DNA of 64,000 bases from Brachybacterium tyrofermentans (GTDB lineage: Bacteria; Actinomycetota; Actinomycetes; Actinomycetales; Dermabacteraceae). The translations under genes were made by a program, and so were the position numbers. The notes beneath the pieces are model-generated. The model worked only from the letters and a program-made list of their open reading frames with translations, was not told the origin of the DNA and did not search any database. Below, piece after piece: positions 34,521 through 41,991 of the stretch (position 1 is the first letter of the stretch; each line of letters starts with the position of its first letter). The stretch covers positions 186,001-250,000 of the forward strand of contig NZ_JABUXW010000001.1 of the NCBI RefSeq assembly GCF_014897585.1, in the 5' to 3' direction.

Positions 34521-35896
34521 GCACCACCGCCCCGCTCCGCCCCGCCGCCGACACCGAGCTGTCCGCCGAGGCCGCCGCCCTGGCCACCGGCCCCGCCGAG
34601 CACCCGATCCATCCTGCGCACACCCCCACCGGGCAGCTGTCCTTCGGGGCGTTCTTCCAGGGCGTGAACTCCTCGACCATCTGGCGACTGCCCCAGAGCG
34701 GCGAGCAGGTGGCCTGGGAGTCCTTCGAGGCGCTGGTCCGCACCGCCGAGCGTGGGAAGTTCGCGGCGTTCTTCCTGGGTGAGGGGCTGCGGCTGCGCGA
34801 GCACCGCGGCGTGCCCCTGGAGTTCGACGTGGCCGGGCGTCCCGATGCGCAGGCCCTGCTCGCGGCGCTGGCGGCGGTCACGGACCAGATCGGTCTCGTC
34901 GCCACCCAGAACACGACCTACAACGACCCCGTGGACCTCGCCCGTCGGTTCCAGACCCTCGATCTGCTCTCGGGCGGCCGGGCCGGCTGGAACGTCGTGA
35001 CCACGGACAACGCCTGGACCGGGGAGAACTTCCGCCGCGGCGGCTATCTCGACCACGAGGACCGGTACGTGCACGCGGAGGCGTTCGTGGAGGTCGCCCA
35101 GCAGTTCTGGCGCGGCGAGCAGATCGAGCACGACGGTGCGCACTACTCGGTGCGCGCCCAGGGCGATCTGCCCCGCTCCGCCCAGGGCAGCCCGGTGCTG
35201 TTCCAGGCCGGGGCCTCCCCCGCCGGGCAGGACTTCGCCGCCCGCACGGCGGACGTCATCTTCTCCCCGCACGGCACCCTCGAGGCGGCGGTCGACTTCC
35301 GCCGAAGCATTGTCGAGCGCACCGTGGCCGCCGGTCGCGACGCGAGCAGTGTGAAGATCCTGCCGGGCGCGGAGGTGGTGCTCGCGCCCACCGAGAAGGA
35401 GGCCGACGAGAAGATCCGCTGGGTGCGCGATCTGCAGGTGGGCCCCGAGCAGGCGATCGCCCTGCTCGAGCAGTACTGGGGCCGGGACCTGTCGGACTTC
35501 GATCCCGAGGGGCCTCTTCCCGACGTCGAACCGGAGGTGGTCGAGTCCGGCGTGACCCGCGGGGCCGGCTTCCAGTTCGCCAAGGCCCAGGAGCTCACGC
35601 AGCAGTGGCGCGAGGAAGCCGCGGAGAAGGGTCAGTCGATCCTCGAGTTCGCCCGGGTCAAGGCCGGATCTCGACGCGGCACCTTCAGCGGCAGCTACGA
35701 CGCGGTCGCCGATCGTCTCGTGGAGTTCGCGCGGCTCGGTGCGATCGACGGTCTGAACATCACCCCGTGGCTGATCCCCTCGGGCCTGGACGACATCGTG
35801 GACCACCTCATCCCCCGCCTGCAGGAACGCGGCGTGTACCCGACCGACTACGCCGGCTCGACGCTGCGGGAGAACCTGGGGCTGCCGCCGGTCTGA
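34517..35896 (+). CDS. NtaA/SnaA/DmoA-type FMN-dependent monooxygenase
   Basis: A 459-residue flavin-dependent monooxygenase of the family that includes nitrilotriacetate monooxygenase NtaA, dimethylsulfide monooxygenase DmoA and B. subtilis CmoJ. Visible features: TLDLLSGGRAGWNVVTTDNAWTGENFRR, RYVHAEAFVEVAQQFW, FQAGASPAGQDFAARTADVIFS and GSYDAVADRLVEFARLGAIDGLNI. Members cleave C-N or C-S bonds using FMNH2 supplied by a reductase; no dedicated reductase is obvious, and the divergent FAD protein is a candidate. It is the last gene of the operon; a 19-bp inverted repeat follows. Confidence 0.9.
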   Translation: MSTTAPLRPAADTELSAEAAALATGPAEHPIHPAHTPTGQLSFGAFFQGVNSSTIWRLPQSGEQVAWESFEALVRTAERGKFAAFFLGEGLRLREHRGVPLEFDVAGRPDAQALLAALAAVTDQIGLVATQNTTYNDPVDLARRFQTLDLLSGGRAGWNVVTTDNAWTGENFRRGGYLDHEDRYVHAEAFVEVAQQFWRGEQIEHDGAHYSVRAQGDLPRSAQGSPVLFQAGASPAGQDFAARTADVIFSPHGTLEAAVDFRRSIVERTVAAGRDASSVKILPGAEVVLAPTEKEADEKIRWVRDLQVGPEQAIALLEQYWGRDLSDFDPEGPLPDVEPEVVESGVTRGAGFQFAKAQELTQQWREEAAEKGQSILEFARVKAGSRRGTFSGSYDAVADRLVEFARLGAIDGLNITPWLIPSGLDDIVDHLIPRLQERGVYPTDYAGSTLRENLGLPPV

Positions 35897-35969
35897 GTCG
35901 CCGCGTGCGCAGGGTAGGCGTAGGCAAGCGAGGGCTCCGTGGGCAGCTCCAGCCTTCGGGCTAGCCCTG

Positions 35970-36021
35970 TCTGTCCGCCTGCGACTCAGGAGGGATCGAC
36001 CATGAGTCGCAGGCGGACAGA
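35970..36021. repeat. Perfect 19-bp inverted repeat (14-nt spacer)
   Basis: Left arm TCTGTCCGCCTGCGACTCA (35970-35988) and right arm TGAGTCGCAGGCGGACAGA (36003-36021) are exact complements. The 301-bp gap (35897-36197) has no other gene I can support. The hairpin could end the monooxygenase operon, but the loop also holds a perfect GGAGG Shine-Dalgarno 8 nt before an ATG at 36002. It could equally be a mobile-element or insertion scar. No T-rich tail follows. Confidence 0.85.
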
Positions 36022-36214
36022 ACGCGCGCCGGATGCGCCCAAGCTCGCTACCGCGCATCCTGCAGCACAACGAACCGATCACGATTCCCCATCCCTCGCC
36101 CGCGTTTCGCCCTTTCGCACAACGTTTGTCGGCGCTGCGGAGCACACTCAAGAAGATGAGGCGACGCCGAGCCGCCCCCGAGCTTCCGGAGTACAGAATG
36201 ACGAACGATATTGA
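36002..36214 (+). CDS. Possible short ORF starting in the inverted-repeat hairpin
   Basis: The ATG at 36002 follows GGAGG (35989-35993) at ideal spacing and opens a 70-codon frame (MSRRRTERAPDAPK start), ending at 36214 and overlapping the start of the next gene by 17 bp. The product is Arg/Ser/Pro/Ala-rich without recognisable domains. It could be a leader ORF translationally coupled to the 439-residue gene, or merely a chance frame. Only the spacing and overlap support it. Confidence 0.3.
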   Translation: MSRRRTERAPDAPKLATAHPAAQRTDHDSPSLARVSPFRTTFVGAAEHTQEDEATPSRPRASGVQNDERY

Positions 36215-37517
36215 CGTGATCAGCGACGAAGATGGACTCGCCGTGCTGGGCGCACCCGGAGACGACGAAGATGGACTCGCCGTGCTGGGCGCACCCGGAG
36301 ACGTCGACGCGTTTCTGACGTCGTTCGGCTTCGAGTCGACCGAGCTCGAGCTCCACCGACTCGGCCCGTCGTACAAGGCCTCAGCGGGCGTGCTCAACGC
36401 CGGTGCGGGAATCATGGCGAACTCCGGCCGCTGGATGAAGCTCACGTCGGAATCGTTCGCCGCATCGAAGGCTCTGCCGCTGGTCAAGAACGCGGCCACA
36501 GGGAACTTCCACGCCACTCTTCGCGCCTCCGGGGGCCAGTTCGCCAAGAATATGCAGTTCGTCGCGGGGCCGACGGCCCTGCTCAACCCTGCGGTACTCG
36601 CCGGAGCTTCGGCGATCATGGCGCAGATGGCCATGCAGGAGGCGATCGAGGAAGTCGGCGAGTACCTCGCAGTCATCGACGAGAAGGTCGACGACATCCT
36701 GCGTGCGCAGAAGGACTCGGTGCTCGCCGACATGATCGGCGTGGACCTCATGGTCGAGGAGGCAATGACCGTCCGCGACGAGGTCGGGCGAGTTTCGGAA
36801 GTGACCTGGTCCAAGATTCAGACCTCAGGGCTGACGATCGCGACCACCGAGGCCTATGCGCTGCGGCAGATCAACGGACAAGCGGAGAAGGTCGAGAAGG
36901 CGAGCGTCTCCGAGCTGGCCGCGACGGCGAAGGTCGCCGAGACCACAGTGCGCGAGTGGCTCGCTGTACTCGCGCGATGCGTCCAGCTGCAGGATGCGCT
37001 GTCCGTCCTCGAGCTCGACCGCGTACTCGACAGCTCGCCGGGCGACCTCGACCGGCACCGTCTTGGTCTCCGTGCGGCACGGGCGAAGCGTCTCGCGTTG
37101 ATCCACCGCACCACGGAAGAGCTGCTCGATCGCATGAACACGACCATTCGACGGGCAAACACGAAGGTCCTGCTGTCCCCTCGACCGGCTCGCGCCGCAG
37201 TCAACTCCAGCAACCTCGTCGTCGGCCGTGTGCTGGACTTCCAGACTGCCCTGGAGATCGAGGACGGTCACGACTCTGCTGAGGCGAAGCGCTGGCGGGC
37301 GGCCGCCGGGGAGATGCGCGACAAGGTCGTCAAGACCGGGGCGGACAGTGCTGGCGCAGCATTCCAGTTCGGCGGCGACACTGCAGGCCGTGTCCGTTCC
37401 GGGGCCGGCAGGCTGTCGAATGGCGCGCGCGCGTTCCGCGAAGCAGTCCGTCACGAGGGGACCAGACCGGCCGATGAGGCGTCAGGCGAGCAGGCAACGG
37501 AGGAGAAGACTCAGTAG
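36198..37517 (+). CDS. Orphan 439-residue helical protein of unknown function
   Basis: I do not recognise a characterised family. I start it at the ATG at 36198, which has GGAG 6 nt upstream; the frame is open to 36033. Residues about 10-35 contain a perfect 13-residue duplication (DEDGLAVLGAPGD twice). The middle is largely alpha-helical, with a hydrophobic stretch (AGPTALLNPAVLAGASAIMAQ, about 124-144) followed by amphipathic helices (EEVGEYLAVIDEKVDDILRAQKDSVL) and a helical C-terminal half with a charged tail. Two lines I counted are 63-65 % G+C, below the neighbours. It separates the monooxygenase operon from a LysR regulator and may be acquired DNA. Similar uncharacterised proteins occur in other Micrococcales, as far as I recall. 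Confidence 0.7.
   Translation: MTNDIDVISDEDGLAVLGAPGDDEDGLAVLGAPGDVDAFLTSFGFESTELELHRLGPSYKASAGVLNAGAGIMANSGRWMKLTSESFAASKALPLVKNAATGNFHATLRASGGQFAKNMQFVAGPTALLNPAVLAGASAIMAQMAMQEAIEEVGEYLAVIDEKVDDILRAQKDSVLADMIGVDLMVEEAMTVRDEVGRVSEVTWSKIQTSGLTIATTEAYALRQINGQAEKVEKASVSELAATAKVAETTVREWLAVLARCVQLQDALSVLELDRVLDSSPGDLDRHRLGLRAARAKRLALIHRTTEELLDRMNTTIRRANTKVLLSPRPARAAVNSSNLVVGRVLDFQTALEIEDGHDSAEAKRWRAAAGEMRDKVVKTGADSAGAAFQFGGDTAGRVRSGAGRLSNGARAFREAVRHEGTRPADEASGEQATEEKTQ
36225..36302. repeat. Perfect 39-bp tandem duplication inside the orphan gene
   Basis: Two identical 39-bp units (36225-36263 and 36264-36302) encode DEDGLAVLGAPGD twice in a row. The absence of a single mismatch, even at third positions, indicates a recent in-frame duplication. 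Confidence 0.95.
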
Positions 37518-37632
37518 TTCGACCTGCCGCCTGTGCAGCCTGCACGCAACGGGAATATCCGGGGCACCGCAGGCCTGAGCGGTGTGCCTCAACCCATAAG
37601 CAGGGCTTGCTACCCGGGCCTACCATGGAGGG

Positions 37633-38550
37633 ATGGATCCTCGTCGCCTGCTCATCTTCCGCACCGTCGTGCGCAACGGCTCGATCGGTGCCGGCGCGCG
37701 CGAGCTGGGCTGGACCCAGCCCGCCGTCTCCCAGCACCTCGCGGCGCTCGAGAAGGAGGTGGGCACCCAGCTGCTGCTGCGCTCCTCCTCCGGGATCACG
37801 CCCACCGAGGCCGGCGGCAGGCTCGCCGCGCACGCCGAGGCGATCGCGGCCCAGCTGCACGCCGCCGAGGAGGAGCTCGCGGACATCACGGCGCTGCGCC
37901 GCGGCACCGTGAAGTTCGGGACGTTCCCGTCGGCCGCCGCCGTGCTGCTTCCGCCGGTGCTGGCGCACCTGGCGGCGACCGCCCCGGATCTCGAGGTCAC
38001 CTTCTCCGAGCTGGAGCCGCCGGACGCGATCCCGGCCGTGCGCGAGGGCGCTCTCGACCTCGCCCTGGTGTTCCGCTACCCGTGCAGCGACATCGACGAC
38101 GAGGGCACCCTGGAGTGGACCCCGCTCCTGGAGGACCGCGTGATGGCCGTGCTGCCGCGCGAGCATCCCCGAGCCGAGGATCCGGACCTGACCCTGGCGG
38201 ACCTGGCCGAGGATCCGTGGATCGCGGGCTGCGAACGCTGCCGGGCGAACCTGCTCAGCAGCGCCCGTCGGGCGGGCTTCGTGCCGAAGATCCGCCACTC
38301 CACCGACGATTCGATCGTGGTGCAACGCCTGGTCGTGCACGGCGGCGGCGTCGCGCTGATGCCGGAGACCGCGCTCGAGGCCGCTCCCCCGGCCGACGAC
38401 GTCGTGGTGCGCCACCTGCCGGACCTCGATGACCGCATGATCGGCCTGATCAACCGTCGCGGGGCCCTGTCGATCCCCGCCGTCGGCGCCCTGCGCGATG
38501 CGCTCGTGGCCGAGACCAACACCCGGCTGTCGACCGCCGCGATGATCTGA
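37633..38550 (+). CDS. LysR-family transcription regulator
   Basis: A 305-residue LysR-type regulator. The winged helix-turn-helix is at the N terminus (RTVVRNGSIGAGARELGWTQPAVSQHLAALEKEVGTQLLLR) and the effector-binding domain follows (about 90-295). A CxxC pair (GCERCRANLL, about 200) lies in the effector domain, a motif seen in several actinobacterial LysRs. LysR regulators often control sulfur-scavenging operons (YtlI/AscR in B. subtilis), so it may regulate the operon upstream despite the intervening orphan gene. That link is inference. It starts at the ATG at 37633. Confidence 0.9.
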   Translation: MDPRRLLIFRTVVRNGSIGAGARELGWTQPAVSQHLAALEKEVGTQLLLRSSSGITPTEAGGRLAAHAEAIAAQLHAAEEELADITALRRGTVKFGTFPSAAAVLLPPVLAHLAATAPDLEVTFSELEPPDAIPAVREGALDLALVFRYPCSDIDDEGTLEWTPLLEDRVMAVLPREHPRAEDPDLTLADLAEDPWIAGCERCRANLLSSARRAGFVPKIRHSTDDSIVVQRLVVHGGGVALMPETALEAAPPADDVVVRHLPDLDDRMIGLINRRGALSIPAVGALRDALVAETNTRLSTAAMI

Positions 38551-38643
38551 GCGTCCGGCCCGCGCAACGCACCCGGTGCATCGTGAGCTTCCGGTGCACC
38601 CGGCGCATCTGCCGCGCCCAGCGAGCACCTCTACCCTGGACCC

Positions 38644-39168
38644 ATGACCAGCCCTGATACTTCCGGCCCTGCGCCAGTGACCCGCTCCCGCGCCCCGCTC
38701 TCGGCGTGGCTGCGGCCGGCTCTGCTGCTGGTGGGCGGGCTGATCGCGGCCGGGCTGCTTCTGCTGGTTCAGCAGCGGATCGCCGCCGTGGCGGTCGTGC
38801 TGTTCTCGCTGTTCATGGCGTACTGGACGAGCCCGCTGCATGCCGGGCCGCACACGCCGCTGGCCACCGCGCTGCGCCGTCGCGCCAACGACGTGACGAT
38901 CGTGCTCTGGGCACCCGGAAATCCTCTCTCCGCCCGGCTGCAGACCGCGATCCGCAACCCGCGGGAGGACGTGATCTGGGTGAACGTCTACCAGGATCCC
39001 GCCGCTCAGCAGTTCCTCGCGGAGCACGGCGGGGCCGACGCCGTGCCGCTCGTGATCGTCGGGGACGAGGTCACTCCCGCGGCGAGCGTCGTGCAGCTGC
39101 TGGACGCCCAGGCCGAGGGCCGGGAGCGTGCTCAGAACGGGGATCAGCCCGGGGGCAACACACCGTAA
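38644..39168 (+). CDS. Membrane-anchored glutaredoxin-like protein lacking the CxxC site
   Basis: A 174-residue protein. Two transmembrane helices (about 22-40 and 44-62) precede a 90-residue thioredoxin/glutaredoxin-like fold: VTIVLWAPGNPLSARL, then DVIWVNVYQDPAAQQFLAEHGGADAVPLVIVGDEV. The cis-Pro loop (AVPLVIVGD) matches mycoredoxins, but the WCxxC active site is replaced by WAPGN, so it has no redox cysteine and no Cys at all. It may bind rather than reduce substrates. It has no clear operon partner. Confidence 0.6.
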   Translation: MTSPDTSGPAPVTRSRAPLSAWLRPALLLVGGLIAAGLLLLVQQRIAAVAVVLFSLFMAYWTSPLHAGPHTPLATALRRRANDVTIVLWAPGNPLSARLQTAIRNPREDVIWVNVYQDPAAQQFLAEHGGADAVPLVIVGDEVTPAASVVQLLDAQAEGRERAQNGDQPGGNTP

Positions 39169-39222
39169 CGCCGGTCCCCGTCGCGACCGTTGGATCCACT
39201 CGCGAACGCCGCATCCAGTGGC

Positions 39223-39237
39223 GCCTGGCGTCCAGGC
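39223..39237. terminator. Hairpin between convergent genes
   Basis: GCCTGG, loop CGT, CCAGGC forms a tight stem (39223-39237) between the glutaredoxin-like gene and the YciI gene. A second pair, GGATCCACT (39192-39200) and AGTGGATCC (39273-39281), can form an outer stem around it. It is probably a bidirectional terminator. Confidence 0.4.
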
Positions 39238-39338
39238 TGCCCGTATAGAGGGGAGGCTGCACACCACTCACCAGTGGATCCGACCGCCGGAACAGCACCT
39301 GATGCGCCGCGGTGACCGACGCCGGGCCGGCCCTCGCC

Positions 39339-39623
39339 TCAGGCTCCGGGCAGCTCGCCGATCGAGACGGTCCACTCGCGGGCGCTGCGCTCGATGATCA
39401 CGCCCTCGCGCAGGAAGGGGTCGCCGTCGAGGGCGGCCAGCGCACCCTCCTCGGAGTCGGCGCGCACGACCAGCAGACCGCCGGGGGTGCCGGTGAACGG
39501 CCCTGCCAGCAGCAGGGTTCCAGCGGCGAGGAGCTCGCGCAGGTGATCGCGATGCTCCGGCCGCACGGCCTGCGTCTTCTCGGCGTCGTCGGTGTAGGTG
39601 TACTGCACGGCGAAGAGGGCCAT
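39339..39623 (-). CDS. YciI family protein
   Basis: A 94-residue protein with the YciI alpha/beta ferredoxin-like fold: MALFAVQYTYTDDAEKTQAVRPEHRDHLRELLAAGTLLLAGPFTGTPGGLLVVRADSEEGA is too long to quote whole but shows the YTYTDD start, the conserved RPEHRDHL with His, and DPFLREGVIIERSAREW near the end. The ATG at 39623 gives the usual length. Family members may be muconolactone-isomerase-like enzymes; the substrate is unknown. Confidence 0.88.
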   Translation of the reverse strand: MALFAVQYTYTDDAEKTQAVRPEHRDHLRELLAAGTLLLAGPFTGTPGGLLVVRADSEEGALAALDGDPFLREGVIIERSAREWTVSIGELPGA

Positions 39624-39811
39624 GGTCGCTCCTGAGGTCGAGGGTGCGGCCGACGACGGACGACATCGGCGCAGATCTGTTCGACATCGTGCCGCATGCA
39701 GGCGCCGCGCGGCGCACACGTCCATGTCTCCTCCATGCCTCCGAGACCGACTCTTTACTTTTCCGGATTTACGGATAATCTGAAGGAGTCGTCGTACCGG
39801 ACAGGGGCACC

Positions 39812-40387
39812 ATGGCTCAGGACTCACCTGCCGATCCGTTGCTCGCCCGCCTCGAGGCGCTCGAGATGCGGGTGCACGAGCTCGAGGACCGCGCCCCGAG
39901 CACTCCCCCGTCGGCCCCGACCTCCGCACCGGAAGGCGCCGAGAGCAGCAGAGCCAGCGACGCCGTCGGATCCACCGACGTCGCGGATCCGTTCTGGGCC
40001 CTGACCGCCCTCAAGGAGCACGAACCCTCCCCCGGCGCCGTGGTGTTCGCGGGCGCCATCGACGTCGGGCTCGGACACCTCGAGTACCAATGGGGCCGGC
40101 CCGTCGAGCACCTGCTGGCCGCCGACTGGGCGGAGCACGCCGAGCCCGTCGCGGCGCTCGGTCATCCGCTGCGCCTGGCGATCCTGCGCCGCCTCCTGGA
40201 CGGCGAGCACACCGTCGCGCAGATCGTCGACGAGCTCGAGCTGGGCTCCACCGGCGTCGCCTACCACCACCTCTCCGCCCTGCAGAGCGGCGGCTGGGCG
40301 ACGTCCCCGCGCCGCGGCAGCTGGAGCATCCCCGCCTCCCGGGTTGTCCCGTTGCTGGCGATCATCACCGCCCTCGAGAAAGGATGA
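39812..40387 (+). CDS. ArsR-like winged-helix regulator
   Basis: A 191-residue DNA-binding protein. The C-terminal 90 residues are an ArsR-type winged helix (PVAALGHPLRLAILRRLLDGEHTVAQIVDELELGSTGVAYHHLSALQ). The N terminus has a short heptad-like segment (LARLEALEMRVHELEDR, 10-26) and a Pro/Ser/Ala-rich linker. No metal-binding cysteines occur. It is first in a three-gene operon with a serine hydrolase and a membrane protein (4-nt overlaps), so it likely controls them. An unusually AT-rich stretch (39751-39780) just upstream probably holds the promoter. Confidence 0.85.
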   Translation: MAQDSPADPLLARLEALEMRVHELEDRAPSTPPSAPTSAPEGAESSRASDAVGSTDVADPFWALTALKEHEPSPGAVVFAGAIDVGLGHLEYQWGRPVEHLLAADWAEHAEPVAALGHPLRLAILRRLLDGEHTVAQIVDELELGSTGVAYHHLSALQSGGWATSPRRGSWSIPASRVVPLLAIITALEKG

Positions 40388-41541
40388 CCATGAGCTCACC
40401 GCTCGACGACCAGCCGTCAGACCCTCACCTCGCCGATCCTGCGCCGACGACGACCCCGCCGTCCCGGGCCACCACGCGCCGCACCGCACTCGCCGGCGCC
40501 GCCGGAGCAGGCGCGATCCTCGCCCTCACCGGGCTCGCCGCGGGCCCTCGCCCGGCCCGACTCGGAGACGTCCACGGCGACGCGGAGCTCGCCGCTGCGC
40601 TGCGCCCGCACCTCGGCGGCCATCGCCACGTCTCCGCCGTCGTCACCGACGGCGACCAGCAGCGGTTCGCCGGATTCGGGGCCGACGAGACCACGGAGTT
40701 CGAGATCGGCTCCGTCACCAAGACCTTCACCGGCGCGCTCCTGATGGACGCCGTCGACCGCGGCGAGGTCTCCCTGGAGACCACGGTCGCCGAGATCCTC
40801 GGCGAGCGCGCCGCAGGCTCCGAGGCGTCCGACGTGACCCTCGCCGAGATCGCCTCGCAGTCCTCGGGGCTGCCGCGGCTGCCTCTGACGAGAGTGCTTG
40901 CCAGTTTGCCGATCAACTTTCTGCGCAAGGACCCCTACTCCGGCTCCTCGGTCGACGGGGTGATCGACGCCGCTCTGGATGCGTCGCTCTCCGATCGCGG
41001 GGAGTACGCCTACTCGAATCTCGGGGTCGCCTTCCTCGGCCAGCTGCTCGCCACGCAGACCGGCGTCAGCTGGCAGGAACTCCTGCGCTCCCGCCTGCTC
41101 GACCCGCTGGGGATGACGTCGACGAGGGCCCCGTTCCGCCTCGACGAGATCGGGACCGACGCCCCGCGGGGCCATGGCCGATCGGGGCTCTCCGCCGGCG
41201 CCTGGACCATGCACGGCTACGGCCCGGCGGGCGGGATCCGCTCCACCGGGCACGACATGGCGCTCTACCTCGCGTCGATGCAGGACGGCTCCAATCCGGG
41301 GTCCGCGGGCCTGGAACCCCTGGTCGAGCGCGGCGAGGACAGCGCGGTCGGGATCGTGTGGAGCCTGCGCACCACCGACGCCGGGGAGTCCCTCGTCCAG
41401 CACAACGGCATGACCGGTGGATTCGCAGCGTTCTGCGGGTTCAACCAGGACTCCGGCCGCGGGGTGGTGCTGATGACGGATTCCGCGCTCTCCCCGGACG
41501 AGCTCGGGGCCGGGATCCTCGACGGGAGCGTTTCGCTGTGA
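40384..41541 (+). CDS. Exported beta-lactamase-family serine hydrolase
   Basis: A 385-residue enzyme of the class-C beta-lactamase/PBP4*-esterase fold. The N terminus carries a twin-arginine-like export signal (TTRRTALAGAAGAGAILALTG). The catalytic motifs are SxxK in GSVTKTF, YSN in YAYSNLG, and HNG in VQHNGMTGG. It likely acts on peptidoglycan-derived or ester substrates outside the cell. The gene starts in an ATGA overlap with the regulator and ends in a GTGA overlap with the next gene. Neighbouring regulator and membrane protein suggest an inducible defence or wall function. Confidence 0.88.
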   Translation: MTMSSPLDDQPSDPHLADPAPTTTPPSRATTRRTALAGAAGAGAILALTGLAAGPRPARLGDVHGDAELAAALRPHLGGHRHVSAVVTDGDQQRFAGFGADETTEFEIGSVTKTFTGALLMDAVDRGEVSLETTVAEILGERAAGSEASDVTLAEIASQSSGLPRLPLTRVLASLPINFLRKDPYSGSSVDGVIDAALDASLSDRGEYAYSNLGVAFLGQLLATQTGVSWQELLRSRLLDPLGMTSTRAPFRLDEIGTDAPRGHGRSGLSAGAWTMHGYGPAGGIRSTGHDMALYLASMQDGSNPGSAGLEPLVERGEDSAVGIVWSLRTTDAGESLVQHNGMTGGFAAFCGFNQDSGRGVVLMTDSALSPDELGAGILDGSVSL

Positions 41542-41915
41542 ACCTGCTCCTCACCCTTGTCGTCCCCCTGTTCCTCCTGGTGATGATGGTCCCCGCGGCC
41601 GTCGCCCAGCTGCGGCATTGGACGCATCCGGGCCGGGTGGTGCTCGAGGCGTGCGGCGCGGGAGTGCTGCTCATCGTCGCCTCGCTGGTGCTCCCGATCA
41701 CGGGGTGGATGGCGATCGTCTGGTGGGCGGTGCTGACGCTGTGCGCCGCCGGCGCGGGGGTGGCGACGTGGCGCACCTGGCACCGTCCGGCTCCGGCGGC
41801 CGACGGCCTGACCGGGCGGGCCGCGGTCAACGCCCATCCGGTCGGCGCCCGATCCCTCGTCGCCAATGTGGCGATATGGCTGGTCGCCGCTCTCGTCGCC
41901 CTCGTCGGCGGCTGA
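41538..41915 (+). CDS. Small membrane protein, third gene of the serine-hydrolase operon
   Basis: A 125-residue protein starting with GTG at 41538 within the hydrolase stop. Four hydrophobic segments: LLLTLVVPLFLLVMMVPAAV, VVLEACGAGVLLIVASLVLP, GWMAIVWWAVLTLCAAGAGV and LVANVAIWLVAALVALVGG. No domain is recognised. The tight coupling with the hydrolase suggests they act together at the membrane. Confidence 0.7.
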   Translation: MNLLLTLVVPLFLLVMMVPAAVAQLRHWTHPGRVVLEACGAGVLLIVASLVLPITGWMAIVWWAVLTLCAAGAGVATWRTWHRPAPAADGLTGRAAVNAHPVGARSLVANVAIWLVAALVALVGG

Positions 41916-41991
41916 GCGTCGAGCCGGGGGATGCCGCCGGCGCCCGGATCGCGTGCCGGGATGCCCACGCGGGTCCGTCTACTCTGACCGC

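Noticed and set aside
39754-39779. TTTACT and GATAAT as a sigma-70 promoter before the ArsR-like regulator
   Set aside because: The spacing is only 14 bp, too short for a standard promoter; I mention only that the stretch is AT-rich.
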